A DNA stretch of 64,000 bases from Thalassotalea sp. 1_MG-2023 (GTDB lineage Bacteria; Pseudomonadota; Gammaproteobacteria; Enterobacterales; Alteromonadaceae): contig NZ_JAUOPD010000003.1 of NCBI RefSeq assembly GCF_030546745.1, positions 62,001 to 126,000 of the forward strand, in the 5' to 3' direction. Below are positions 9,581 through 18,493 of the stretch, in pieces. Numbering within the stretch: position 1 is the stretch's first letter; each line of letters begins with the position of its first letter. A program made the position numbers and the translations under genes. The notes below the pieces were generated by a model. That model did no database searches, was not told the origin of the DNA, and worked only from the letters and a program-made list of their open reading frames with translations.

Positions 9581-10434
9581 CGTTGACGTATCACTCCTTC
9601 TTGCATGGTACTAGCAACTAAATCGCCAGCTTGATTATAAATTTGGCCGCGAACCAAACCACGCCCGCCTACTGTTGTAGGGCTTTCCATGACATATAAT
9701 AACCAATCATCAAACCTAAATGGACGATGAAACCACATAGCGTGATCAATACTGGCAATTTGAAAGTTAGGTTGCCAGTGTGTTGTACCGTGTGAAAAAA
9801 GCGCGGTTGGTAGAAAATGAAAGTCTGATGTATACGCTAACATGTATTTATGAATACGCGGGTCATCAGGCAAATTACCGTTAGCTTTGATCCACATATG
9901 GCAGATAGGCTCTGCTTTTTCTGGCTTTATCCAGTTATATTGCTCTACGGGTCTCAGCTCGATTGGCTTTTCCGATAAAAATTTTACTCGAATACTGTCA
10001 GGGATATACTCTTGGTGCTCGAAAATAAAATCACTAAATGATGGAATACCCTCTGGACCAGCTACGGTTGGCATTGTGGGTTGATGATCAAAGCCAACTT
10101 CTTCAGATTGAAACGAGGCGGTCATGTAATAAATGGCTTTACCATTTTGTATCGCCTTAACACGACGTGTGTTAAAACTATTGCCGTCTCTAATATTTTC
10201 AACTTCGTACACAACAGGTTTTTGAGCGTCACCAGGCCTTAGAAAATAAGAGTGTAAAGAATGGATATGACGTGATGATTCTACGGTTTCTTGTGCTGCA
10301 GATAACGCTTGCCCCATTACTTGGCCGCCAAACAGTGCCTTAAAGCCTAAGTCTTGGCTTTGGCCGCGAAAAAGCCCTTGTTCAATCGGCTCTAAAGTTA
10401 ATAAGTTTAATAAGTCGTTTAATACTTGGCTCAT
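9577..10434 (-). CDS. tesB: Acyl-CoA thioesterase II
   Basis: TesB hydrolyses medium- and long-chain acyl-CoA. From the ATG at 10434 it is 285 residues (E. coli 286) and starts MSQVLNDLLNLLTLEPIEQG, aligned with the E. coli start. The frame is open to 10500, but the extra 22 residues are not family-like. Two hotdog domains are present: FGGQVMGQAL in the first, and the catalytic Asp in SIDHAMWFHRPFRFDDW with the Gln in STMQEGVIR in the second. It is monocistronic and convergent with the channel gene, overlapping it by 4 bases. Confidence 0.94.
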   Translation of the reverse strand: MSQVLNDLLNLLTLEPIEQGLFRGQSQDLGFKALFGGQVMGQALSAAQETVESSRHIHSLHSYFLRPGDAQKPVVYEVENIRDGNSFNTRRVKAIQNGKAIYYMTASFQSEEVGFDHQPTMPTVAGPEGIPSFSDFIFEHQEYIPDSIRVKFLSEKPIELRPVEQYNWIKPEKAEPICHMWIKANGNLPDDPRIHKYMLAYTSDFHFLPTALFSHGTTHWQPNFQIASIDHAMWFHRPFRFDDWLLYVMESPTTVGGRGLVRGQIYNQAGDLVASTMQEGVIRQR

Positions 10435-10629
10435 AATTATTGACTGTGTTTTTTGATTTATGGTGTAAGTATAAGAAAGTGAAGTTAACTTTGAAAGCAA
10501 CGGCTCAAGAGAATCATAAAGCTGTTACTTTTTAATCATGATTTGTTGAAATTTCAAACCAACTAGGATATCTTCGCTTTCATATGTATTTGTTATTTTC
10601 ATATCTATGGGGTATCTGTGGAAGCTGTA

Positions 10630-10872
10630 ATGAACAGAGAGTTATTGCTAGAACGTAGACATTATCAACCAGAGCATTCAATGCTGTGGGATAAATTGTC
10701 GTTGGCGCAAAAATTTGCGGCGAGTAGTTTAACCCAATTTGGTTATGATCTATCGTTTATTCGTGCTAGTAACGCAGGAAGTTTAGCGGTACTCATGTGT
10801 GATGGTAATGTTGCAACGATTTCAGACGAAGGAGAAATAGACACCTCTCCAGCAATTACTATCAGACCCTAA
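10630..10872 (+). CDS. Small conserved-looking protein of unknown function
   Basis: An 80-residue ORF from the ATG at 10630, or 84 residues from a GTG at 10618, with GGAA just upstream of the ATG and GGGG upstream of the GTG. The N-terminus is charged and helical (MNRELLLERRHYQPEHSMLW) and the rest could form a small alpha/beta fold (RASNAGSLAVLMCDGNVATI). It has no signal peptide and no membrane segment, and I do not recognise the family. A good intrinsic terminator follows 24 bases after the stop, and the ORF is isolated between two minus-strand genes, which supports a real monocistronic gene. Confidence 0.65.
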   Translation: MNRELLLERRHYQPEHSMLWDKLSLAQKFAASSLTQFGYDLSFIRASNAGSLAVLMCDGNVATISDEGEIDTSPAITIRP

Positions 10873-10895
10873 TCTCTGACAATGCTTGCCAAATG

Positions 10896-10920
10896 AAAGC
10901 TGCTAAACGCAGCTTTTTTT
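10896..10920 (+). terminator. Intrinsic terminator of the small ORF
   Basis: A perfect 8-bp stem AAAGCTGC / GCAGCTTT with a 5-base loop runs into seven or more T. Confidence 0.88.
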
Positions 10921-11055
10921 ATAACAAAGTTTTATTGAAATAAATGATTATGTGAGTGTTAAAAGGCACAGAGGTATGGCATTGATTGCAAATAATGCTT
11001 ATTAAAAAGTACATGTCTGTAACATTCTTGTTCACGTTGTATCACTTTCCGTCTT

Positions 11056-11089
11056 GATAAAAAAAAGCCTGATGTTTCCACCAGGCTTT
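11056..11089 (-). terminator. Intrinsic terminator of the M16 protease operon
   Basis: On the minus strand, AAAGCCTG / CAGGCTTT with a 10-base loop is followed by a run of T (the A run at 11059-11066 on the plus strand). It lies just after the stop of the last M16 gene. Confidence 0.88.
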
Positions 11090-11105
11090 GATCACAACTA
11101 TTTAC

Positions 11106-13955
11106 TTATAGTTCATGTTGTATTACTTGATAACCAAGTGCTTCAAGTTGAGGTGTTAGTGTGGCTGAGTCACCTACGACAACCATTAACATGTCTTGCA
11201 ATTGTAAATGCTTTTTAGCAAGTGCATTGATTTCATCGGCTGTAATATTTTCAACAATATTAACGCGTTCTTGTACAAAGCTAGGCGTTAAGTCATGCGC
11301 TAAAATTTGCGCTAAAAAGCCTAATTTTGCTCGTGGCGTTTCATATTTTAGCGCATCTTTTTGGTTGATCGCATTACGCATAAAGGTTAATTCTTCACGT
11401 GTAATGCCACTCGTAGCATAACGTTCTATTTCTTTGACAAATTCAACAATTGATTTGTCTGTTGCATCTGCACGAACTTCAGCACTGGCGGTGAAAAAAC
11501 CGGCTAATTTATTAGCACTAAAGTAAGAGCGCGCACCATAGGTGTAACCTTTGTCTTCGCGTAGGTTTAAATTAATACGACTATTAAATGCGCCTCCTAA
11601 AGGGAAGTTCATTAAATAAGACTTATAGTACTCGCCGGTAATGTCTTCTGTAAGTGAACGTTTACCAATGCGAATAGCAGATTGTGCTGCTTGGTCTTTA
11701 TTGACTAAGTAAATAACACCAAGTTTGGTTTTGGGCTTTGGCAGGGTCAGATTTAATGATTTGCCTTCACCTTGCCATTGCGTAAATACTGACAATGATT
11801 TACTTACCTGCACTTGGTTAAGGTCAGAAACAACAATTAATTCACTTTGCTTCGGCTTTACGTGTGTTTGGTAGAATGTTTTCACATCGTTTAACGTTAT
11901 ATTCGATAATGTCTCTTCTGTACCGCCAATAGGCATAGATGCAATATTGTCGGCATGCAGTAATTGACGATAAGCGCTAGAGGCTAAATAGCCAGCATCT
12001 TTTTTACTATTGATCACGCCTTGAATTGAGTTGCTTTTATTTCGTTTAAATTCACTGCTAATAAATGCTGGCGCAGTAAGTTTTTCATTAACCAACTGTA
12101 GAGTGGCATCAATATTTTTGGTTAATGCATTAATATGCACATTAATGTGTTGGTTACTAGGCGAGATATACACAGAAGCACCGAGTTTTTCTAACGCATT
12201 ACTCATGGCTTCAGCACTACGTTTAGTGGTTGATTCATTCAACATACTGGTAAGTAATGACACAACCCCTGCTTTATCTTTATCGCTGTAATAATGACCT
12301 GCAGGTATTTTTAATAAAATTGACGTAGTGGGGGTTTCTAAACTTTGTGTACCCAATACTTTAATACCGTTAGCTAATGTTGTGCGCCACATGTCAGGTA
12401 CTTTCACTGCTTTATTTACACCGGCTTTAGGGATCACACTACGGTCGAAGTTATCGGTTGCTTTACGAATTGCTAAATCATCAGCAGAGGTAGCATCTGA
12501 TGGCTTAATATCGCGAGCCGTGGGTGTAAAATTATCATTTGCGGCAATTAGGTCTTTCTTACCCTTTGGCACTACGCTCATGATCACGGCATGTTGATCT
12601 TTAATGTAGGTATTAAAAACCCGCATAACATCTTCTTTAGTAACGTTTGCATATCGTGAGATGTCTTGCTCAATATAGTTAGGATTACCGGTAAAAGTTT
12701 CGTTTGCAGCAAGTTGGCTAACTTTTCCTGAAACACTTTGTAATCCGAAGATATAGTTCGCTTCCATATCAGCTTTTACTTTGATTAAGTCATCTTCTTG
12801 TACACCGCGTGTTTCAAATTCTGTTAAAGAATCTCGGATAATTTTTTCTAAGTCAGCTAAGTTCTTCCCTGATGCAGGGTGTGGTAATGCGAGTAAATTG
12901 AAGGTACACGCTAATTCTGCACATGGATGGTTGACGGTTGCTTGAACAGCAATTTGATTCTTTACTAAGTTCTTATAAAGTAGAGACGTTTTACCTCCAC
13001 CAAGAATACTTGAAAGTACATCTAACGGAGCTTCATCTTCGTGACGCACTGAAACTGTAGGGTAAGACATATAAAGCAAGGGTAAATGAACATTGTCTTC
13101 CATTGAAATATAGCGATCTTTATCAAGCGTCACTTTTTGCTTTTCAGGTGGCAAGACTTCTGGACCACGAGGGATGCTACCAAAGTATTTTTTTATTAAA
13201 CTGAGCGTTTGTGCTGGCTCTATGTCGCCACCAATAGATAACGTGGCATTATTAGGACCATACCAACGTAAAAAGAAGGCTTTTAAATCATTAACATTTA
13301 CGCGATTCAAATCTTCTAAATAGCCAATGACAGGCCATGAATATGGATGTCCTGCTGGGTAAAGAGCTTGTGATACACGTTCGTATAAGCGTCCGTATGG
13401 TCGGTTATCTACTCGCTGACCACGTTCATTTTTTACTGTTTCGCGTTGAACTTCAAATTTTTCTTGCGTAACTGCATCAACTAGAAAGCCCATTCTATCG
13501 GCTTCTAACCACAGCATTTTTTCTAACTGACTAGCAGGCACTGTTTGAAAATAATTAGTTCGATCAGTATTTGTGGTGCCATTCATGGTACCACCCGCTT
13601 CAGTGACTAATTTGAAATGTTGTTCATCGGCAACGTTTTCAGAGCCTTGGAACATCATGTGTTCAAAAAAATGTGCAAAACCAGATTTACCAATTTCTTC
13701 GCGACCAGAGCCAACGTGATAAGTCACGTCAACATGTACTAAAGGATCAGAAGTATCTTGATGAAGAATGACAGTTAAGCCGTTATCGAGCTTATACTTT
13801 TGGTACGGAATGACGGTTTTCCCCGGCTTTCCTTGTACTTGCTCTACAAAGTTAACACCTTCAATATTGGTGACAGCTTTGTCATCATTTGGACTATTGG
13901 TTTGTTGGCAAGCAGTAAGGCCAAGCATCAATAGCGGTATGGTCCATTTTTTCAA
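11106..13955 (-). CDS. M16 family zinc metalloprotease, full-length lipoprotein
   Basis: A 949-residue pitrilysin/insulinase-family peptidase. A lipoprotein signal ends at LGLTAC (Cys16 would be lipidated), so it is likely held in the periplasm by the outer membrane. The inverted zinc motif HFFEH is at residues 95-99, with the downstream Glu expected in the VQRETVKNERGQR region. Length and repeats suggest two fused M16 halves, the second starting near residue 510 and lacking HxxEH, as in full-length M16 enzymes. It is the last of three M16 genes, 18 bases behind the previous one. The natural substrate is unknown; such enzymes usually degrade peptides up to a few kDa. Confidence 0.9.
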   Translation of the reverse strand: MKKWTIPLLMLGLTACQQTNSPNDDKAVTNIEGVNFVEQVQGKPGKTVIPYQKYKLDNGLTVILHQDTSDPLVHVDVTYHVGSGREEIGKSGFAHFFEHMMFQGSENVADEQHFKLVTEAGGTMNGTTNTDRTNYFQTVPASQLEKMLWLEADRMGFLVDAVTQEKFEVQRETVKNERGQRVDNRPYGRLYERVSQALYPAGHPYSWPVIGYLEDLNRVNVNDLKAFFLRWYGPNNATLSIGGDIEPAQTLSLIKKYFGSIPRGPEVLPPEKQKVTLDKDRYISMEDNVHLPLLYMSYPTVSVRHEDEAPLDVLSSILGGGKTSLLYKNLVKNQIAVQATVNHPCAELACTFNLLALPHPASGKNLADLEKIIRDSLTEFETRGVQEDDLIKVKADMEANYIFGLQSVSGKVSQLAANETFTGNPNYIEQDISRYANVTKEDVMRVFNTYIKDQHAVIMSVVPKGKKDLIAANDNFTPTARDIKPSDATSADDLAIRKATDNFDRSVIPKAGVNKAVKVPDMWRTTLANGIKVLGTQSLETPTTSILLKIPAGHYYSDKDKAGVVSLLTSMLNESTTKRSAEAMSNALEKLGASVYISPSNQHINVHINALTKNIDATLQLVNEKLTAPAFISSEFKRNKSNSIQGVINSKKDAGYLASSAYRQLLHADNIASMPIGGTEETLSNITLNDVKTFYQTHVKPKQSELIVVSDLNQVQVSKSLSVFTQWQGEGKSLNLTLPKPKTKLGVIYLVNKDQAAQSAIRIGKRSLTEDITGEYYKSYLMNFPLGGAFNSRINLNLREDKGYTYGARSYFSANKLAGFFTASAEVRADATDKSIVEFVKEIERYATSGITREELTFMRNAINQKDALKYETPRAKLGFLAQILAHDLTPSFVQERVNIVENITADEINALAKKHLQLQDMLMVVVGDSATLTPQLEALGYQVIQHEL

Positions 13956-13973
13956 AGTATATCTCCTGAATGC

Positions 13974-15365
13974 TTATTGGATGTTAAATCCACTTTTTTT
14001 AATGTCTGTTTCGGTAATCTTACCGTATTTTGTTAACGCTTTTCTAATTTCATCTGCTTTACCTATGACGACAAATTGTAAGTTTTCTTTAGGGAAGTAG
14101 GTATTAATCAATTGGCGAGATTTTTCTATCGTTAAGGAATCAACCTGTTGCTCAAAGGTATTGATATAGCTTTCATCGAATCCATAGCCATACATATTTG
14201 CTAATAGGTCAGCTAATTGATTGGCAGTTTCAAATTTTGGTGGGAATTGACCTTTAACGTATGCTTTAGCAGAAGTTAGGGTAGCTGAATCAATACCTTG
14301 TTGCCATAAGCGTTGATAGGTTTTTAACGCGAGATCAATGGCTTCAATGGTTGTTTCTGTTTTCGTGAAAGTAGAAATAGTAAATGTACCGTCATGACTA
14401 TATGACGTAAAACGACTTCTCGCACCATAGGTAAGGCCGGCGTTAACACGCAGTTCATCATTTAACCAAGAGGTAAAACGCCCGCCTAAAATAGTATTAA
14501 TGACTGAAAGGCCAACGATATCAGGGTTATTTCTGGCGATACCTTTACCGCCAATTAAAAAAGTTGACTCGCGAGCATCTCCCTTATTTACAAGTAACAC
14601 TTGCGGTGAACTAGCATGAGGGGTTTTCTTAATGTCTTGTTGTTGTAAATCGGGAGTAGCGCTAGACCATGATGAGAATAACTGTTGTATTTTCTCTTTC
14701 ATTACTTCGGTTTCAAAATCACCGACAACAATGACCGCAGCGTTATTGGCTTTATACCACTTACTGTGATGTTGTTTAATCAAGGGAAGGCTTAATGACT
14801 TAATACTTTCTTGATCGCCACTCGTTACGGCACCATAACCGTTTTGACCAAATACAAGACGGTTGAAGTATTGATTTACTACAGATCTAGGGCTTTCTTT
14901 TCTTTGGGTTAACTGCAAAGCATGTCGACTTTTATGTTTCTTAAATTCTGTTTCGTCAAAACGTGGAAAAAGTACCGCATCACGTAAAATGTTCATGATG
15001 TTATCGGTGTCTTTTACAGCAAAAGAAGCTCCAATCGTTGAAAATTCTAAATTAGCTGTGCTGTACAACTCTGCGCCAACAAAATCTATTTGTTGATCTA
15101 ATTGTGTTTTAGATAGGTGCTTAGTTCCTAATAACAAATTTTGAGCAGTGAGGTAGCTAAGCCCTGCGTTATTAGCATCATCAATAGCGCCAACATTAAC
15201 AACGATATTAACATCGATTAACGGCACTTCATGTTGTTCCATTAATATGACCGTTAAACCATTTTTTAAGGTGAATTTTTCATAGCTTGGCAAGGTGTAT
15301 CCTGCTGTTGCTATCTGGCTAATAAGGGTGAAAAATATGGCCAATAGGGCGTTATAAATCTTCAT
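13974..15365 (-). CDS. M16 family protein, non-catalytic subunit
   Basis: This 463-residue protein starts at the ATG at 15365 with a Sec signal (MKIYNALLAIFFTLISQIATA). The frame is open to 15449 inside the upstream gene, but that extension lacks a signal. It has the M16 fold (KFTLKNGLTVILMEQHEVPLI, later GARSRFTSYSHDGTF) but no HxxEH: where the zinc motif should be the sequence runs NAGLSYLTAQNLLLG. It is therefore probably the inactive partner of the neighbouring HxxEH protein, as in mitochondrial processing peptidase and paired bacterial M16B proteins. It overlaps the upstream gene by 14 bases, implying translational coupling and a 1:1 complex (inference). Confidence 0.88.
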   Translation of the reverse strand: MKIYNALLAIFFTLISQIATAGYTLPSYEKFTLKNGLTVILMEQHEVPLIDVNIVVNVGAIDDANNAGLSYLTAQNLLLGTKHLSKTQLDQQIDFVGAELYSTANLEFSTIGASFAVKDTDNIMNILRDAVLFPRFDETEFKKHKSRHALQLTQRKESPRSVVNQYFNRLVFGQNGYGAVTSGDQESIKSLSLPLIKQHHSKWYKANNAAVIVVGDFETEVMKEKIQQLFSSWSSATPDLQQQDIKKTPHASSPQVLLVNKGDARESTFLIGGKGIARNNPDIVGLSVINTILGGRFTSWLNDELRVNAGLTYGARSRFTSYSHDGTFTISTFTKTETTIEAIDLALKTYQRLWQQGIDSATLTSAKAYVKGQFPPKFETANQLADLLANMYGYGFDESYINTFEQQVDSLTIEKSRQLINTYFPKENLQFVVIGKADEIRKALTKYGKITETDIKKSGFNIQ

Positions 15366-16689
15366 TACTTGAATCCTCCTGTGAAGATAATACACCAACA
15401 GTACGATTGGCTTTACGTAGGTATTTTTTGGCAACACGTTGTACATCATCTACGGTAACTTTTTCATAGTCTTGCGGCGCTGAAAATAATTTCTTGTAAT
15501 CACCGAAGTACATTTGAAAGCTTCCTATCGTATTTGCCTTACCATTAATGGTCGACATCTCACGGTAGAAATTTACTAATTTTGTGTTTTTCACTTTTTG
15601 TAATTCTTGTGCGGTGATCCCTTCACGCATAATGGAATTTATTTCGGCAATTACCGATTTTTCCAGTACCTGAGCGTTAATGTCTTTAGCGGCAACGGCG
15701 TATATATAAAAAAGGTTTGGATCAATAGATTGCGGCATATAAGTAAAAATAGAACTCGCAATTTGTTTGTCGTTAACTAACGATTTTTGTAGTCGCGAAC
15801 TATCACCTACCGATAATATATCACTCAAAATATCAAGGGCATAATAATCTTCATGTTGGGTTTCTGGTACATGAAAAGCCATTAAAATATTGGGAGTGGT
15901 TACCGAAGCTTTATGTAAATAAGCACGGCGTTCACCTTTTTGCTCTGGCTCAACAGTATGTATTTTTCTTGGGGGCTTTTGAGCGGGAATTGATTCGAAA
16001 TACTGTTTAGCAAGAGATTTTACCTTAGCCACAGTGACATCACCTGCGATTACTACGACTGCATTGTTCGGCGCATAGTAAGTTTTGTGAAAACGTTTTA
16101 AGTCTTCTAAACTCCAATTGTCAATATCTGATTGATGACCAATCACTGACCAACTATAAGGATGAGCACGGAACGCGGCATTTTTTACTTCTTCTGAAAT
16201 TGCGCGAAAATTAGAGTTTTCTAAACCTGTGCTGCGTTCTGAAGTTACCACGCCACGTTCACTCTCGACCATGTTTTTATCGATTGATAAATTTGCAATG
16301 CGATCAGCTTCTAAATCAAACATTGTTTCAATGGAGGCTGCAGGAAACCAGTCGGTATAAACAGTCAAGTTTTCAGTAGTATATGCGTTATTACTTCCAC
16401 CAGCAGCTTCCATGGTACGGTCAAACATTTTTGGGCCGTATTTCTTCGAGCCATTAAACATCATGTGTTCAAAAAAGTGTGATAATCCGGTGATTCCTGG
16501 GTATTCATTTCTTGAACCGACCTTCCAGAATAAATACATGTTCGCATTAGGAATTGAATGATCTTCAAGTACTAAAAACTGCATGCCGTTTTTTAGTGTA
16601 AAGGTGTGAATATCTTCTACATTAGTGGCAAAGGATGTGTTTGCCACTAGAAGAGCGCACACTAATGCAAAGGCTTTAACGAACCTCAT
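15352..16689 (-). CDS. M16 family zinc metalloprotease, catalytic subunit
   Basis: A 445-residue periplasmic peptidase with a Sec signal (MRFVKAFALVCALLVANTSFA). The zinc motif HFFEH lies at residues 71-75 inside GITGLSHFFEHMMFNGSKKY, followed by the ESERGVVTSERSTG region that holds the third zinc ligand. It is one-half length, so it belongs to the M16B type that works as a heterodimer. It is the first gene of the M16 operon and overlaps the gene for the inactive partner. The sequence gives no hint of a specific substrate. Confidence 0.92.
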   Translation of the reverse strand: MRFVKAFALVCALLVANTSFATNVEDIHTFTLKNGMQFLVLEDHSIPNANMYLFWKVGSRNEYPGITGLSHFFEHMMFNGSKKYGPKMFDRTMEAAGGSNNAYTTENLTVYTDWFPAASIETMFDLEADRIANLSIDKNMVESERGVVTSERSTGLENSNFRAISEEVKNAAFRAHPYSWSVIGHQSDIDNWSLEDLKRFHKTYYAPNNAVVVIAGDVTVAKVKSLAKQYFESIPAQKPPRKIHTVEPEQKGERRAYLHKASVTTPNILMAFHVPETQHEDYYALDILSDILSVGDSSRLQKSLVNDKQIASSIFTYMPQSIDPNLFYIYAVAAKDINAQVLEKSVIAEINSIMREGITAQELQKVKNTKLVNFYREMSTINGKANTIGSFQMYFGDYKKLFSAPQDYEKVTVDDVQRVAKKYLRKANRTVGVLSSQEDSSNEDL

Positions 16690-17005
16690 ATTTTTTCTCC
16701 GTTGAGTGTAGTGCGTGGTTGTAAGTTATTATTATTTTAATCTTTATTGAGTGTTGGTGAGTTTACGGTAATGGCAAACAGATGCGCCTTCCTTGTTTAC
16801 AGTGGCGTTAATTGTGAATTGTCTTCACTCAATTTAGCGTAACTGTTTTTTGTACAAAGGGGGTTTTTTATCCAACACTCTGATAAGTACATAGAATTGT
16901 ATAGCACAAAGTTAGAATATAACAAAAGATTAACATGTGTTTCTTCTTATTTTGGGCATATTACGTTGAAAATAGCGAATTATGCGATAGAGCGTGTTTT
17001 TCTTG
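16690..17005. other. Intergenic region upstream of the M16 operon
   Basis: An AT-rich region of 316 bases between the stop of the TPR gene and the start of the first M16 gene. It must hold the M16 operon promoter. I see no strong inverted repeat, no ORF worth calling and no clear consensus promoter. Confidence 0.5.
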
Positions 17006-18403
17006 TTATTTTTTTCTGCGAATAATTAGCCATATAGCACCGAGTAATAATAAACTCGTTAGTGTCAGGCTGATCCATAACCATTGCATCTTTGATTGTT
17101 GCGCGAGTAACTTATTCATCATGTTAGCTTTAAGCGATTGATGGAGGCTTTCGCGTTCTTGAATAATAGCGTTAAAGTTGCGTTCTTGTTCGCTAAAGTC
17201 GTACTCTCTGTCGTGCTTGGCTTTGGTTAGTACCGCTTCATATCTTTTTGCTAACCACTTATTCGCTTCTTTATGATTGTTAATTGCGGTATTGGCCTCA
17301 GTATAGGCAGTGTAAACATCAAGTAGTGTACTTTTCATGCCTTCACTTTCGGCTAACTGATGAGCTCGTTCAATCATGGCGAAACCGTGCTGTATTTCGT
17401 CACTGTGTATCGTTGCTAACCCTTTGTTTAGTAAGCAAATAGCGGTCAAATTGATTTGATTGATTTGCTCGGAAATTTCAATACATCGTTTAGCTCGTTC
17501 AATGGCGAGTTGGTAATTTTTATATCGTAAAAAATAATCTGAAATATTGGCGTATACAGATGCTTGTATTTCTAGATCATTAGCTTGTAGGGCGTATTCT
17601 TGCGCTTTAAGGTAAGCATTTAATTCTTCGTCTTTCTTACCTAAATAAGCTAACGCAATCGCCCTATTAATGTAGTTAGCTGCAACCAAACTAGTTGGTG
17701 CTTGAGGCATTAATGACAACGTTGAGATAGCGTTATCTGACATGATTAATGCTTGTGCATATTCAAAACGATCTAGGTATAAGGTCACTTGATTAGTATA
17801 AATGGTAACAACCTTATCTAAATTGCCAACGTGCTGAAAATAAGCGTGCGCTTTAATATAATCTTGTAAGGCCTCCCCGCTTTTCGATAACTTGCTATAT
17901 GAAACGCCACGCGTTATTCGGGCACTTGCTTCAATAAATAGATAATTAATACTGGCGGCTAAGTCTATTGCTTGGGTTGAATATTGTGCTGCCTGTAAGT
18001 ACTTGCCTTGGCGCATTTTATTTAATGCTAGGCGTTCGTAATAAGTACTAAGTATCCATTGTTCATCATGTTGACTGGCAAATAACTGTAGAGTATTGAT
18101 TAAAGTATTGGCTGCTAAATAGTCATTACTGGCTTGTTTAATCGCTATTTTGGCCAATAGATTTGCTATTTGTAGTGGTAATGCTAATTGCTCAATTTCA
18201 CTGGTATCAAGTGACTTGTATTGCTGTTGTGCTGTTGATAAATCGTTGCGGGCATTCTGTGCAATATTGAGTAGCTGGGTAGCTAACGGGTTAGCATTGA
18301 CTTGGGCAAATGGGTCAAATGTATCAGGTACTTCGTTTGATAATACATTTATGCTAGCCATAGTTAAATAAATGAAAACGATATATTTTAGTATTATCTT
18401 CAC
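17006..18403 (-). CDS. Periplasmic TPR-repeat protein with a C-terminal membrane anchor
   Basis: A 465-residue protein. A signal peptide or N-terminal anchor covers the first 22 residues. At least six TPR-like helical pairs follow (for example QYSTQAIDLAASINYLFIEA, SGEALQDYIKAHAYFQHVGN, QLAIERAKRCIEISEQI). Next come a coiled-coil-like stretch (EQERNFNAIIQERESLHQSL) and one membrane helix (MQWLWISLTLTSLLLLGAIW), ending in IIRRKK and then the stop. In this group of bacteria such TPR-coil-TM arrangements are usually followed by a GGDEF or kinase domain; here nothing follows. It lies downstream of the winged-helix regulator on the same strand with a hairpin in between. The function is unknown; a sensory or protein-contact role is likely. 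Confidence 0.82.
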   Translation of the reverse strand: MKIILKYIVFIYLTMASINVLSNEVPDTFDPFAQVNANPLATQLLNIAQNARNDLSTAQQQYKSLDTSEIEQLALPLQIANLLAKIAIKQASNDYLAANTLINTLQLFASQHDEQWILSTYYERLALNKMRQGKYLQAAQYSTQAIDLAASINYLFIEASARITRGVSYSKLSKSGEALQDYIKAHAYFQHVGNLDKVVTIYTNQVTLYLDRFEYAQALIMSDNAISTLSLMPQAPTSLVAANYINRAIALAYLGKKDEELNAYLKAQEYALQANDLEIQASVYANISDYFLRYKNYQLAIERAKRCIEISEQINQINLTAICLLNKGLATIHSDEIQHGFAMIERAHQLAESEGMKSTLLDVYTAYTEANTAINNHKEANKWLAKRYEAVLTKAKHDREYDFSEQERNFNAIIQERESLHQSLKANMMNKLLAQQSKMQWLWISLTLTSLLLLGAIWLIIRRKK

Positions 18404-18455
18404 CCTATCACTCAGTTAGTTTCTACTGTGCATTTAATACCATCATACAATTGAA

Positions 18456-18488
18456 ACCGCTTACATGGAAGTTATACATGTAAGCGGT
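18456..18488 (-). terminator. Strong intercistronic hairpin between regulator and TPR gene
   Basis: A perfect 12-bp inverted repeat ACCGCTTACATG / CATGTAAGCGGT with a 9-base loop, 5 bases after the regulator stop. On the minus strand it is followed only by a short T stretch, so it may be a partial terminator or an RNA-stabilising hairpin rather than a full stop. Confidence 0.6.
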
Positions 18489-18493
18489 GGTTG

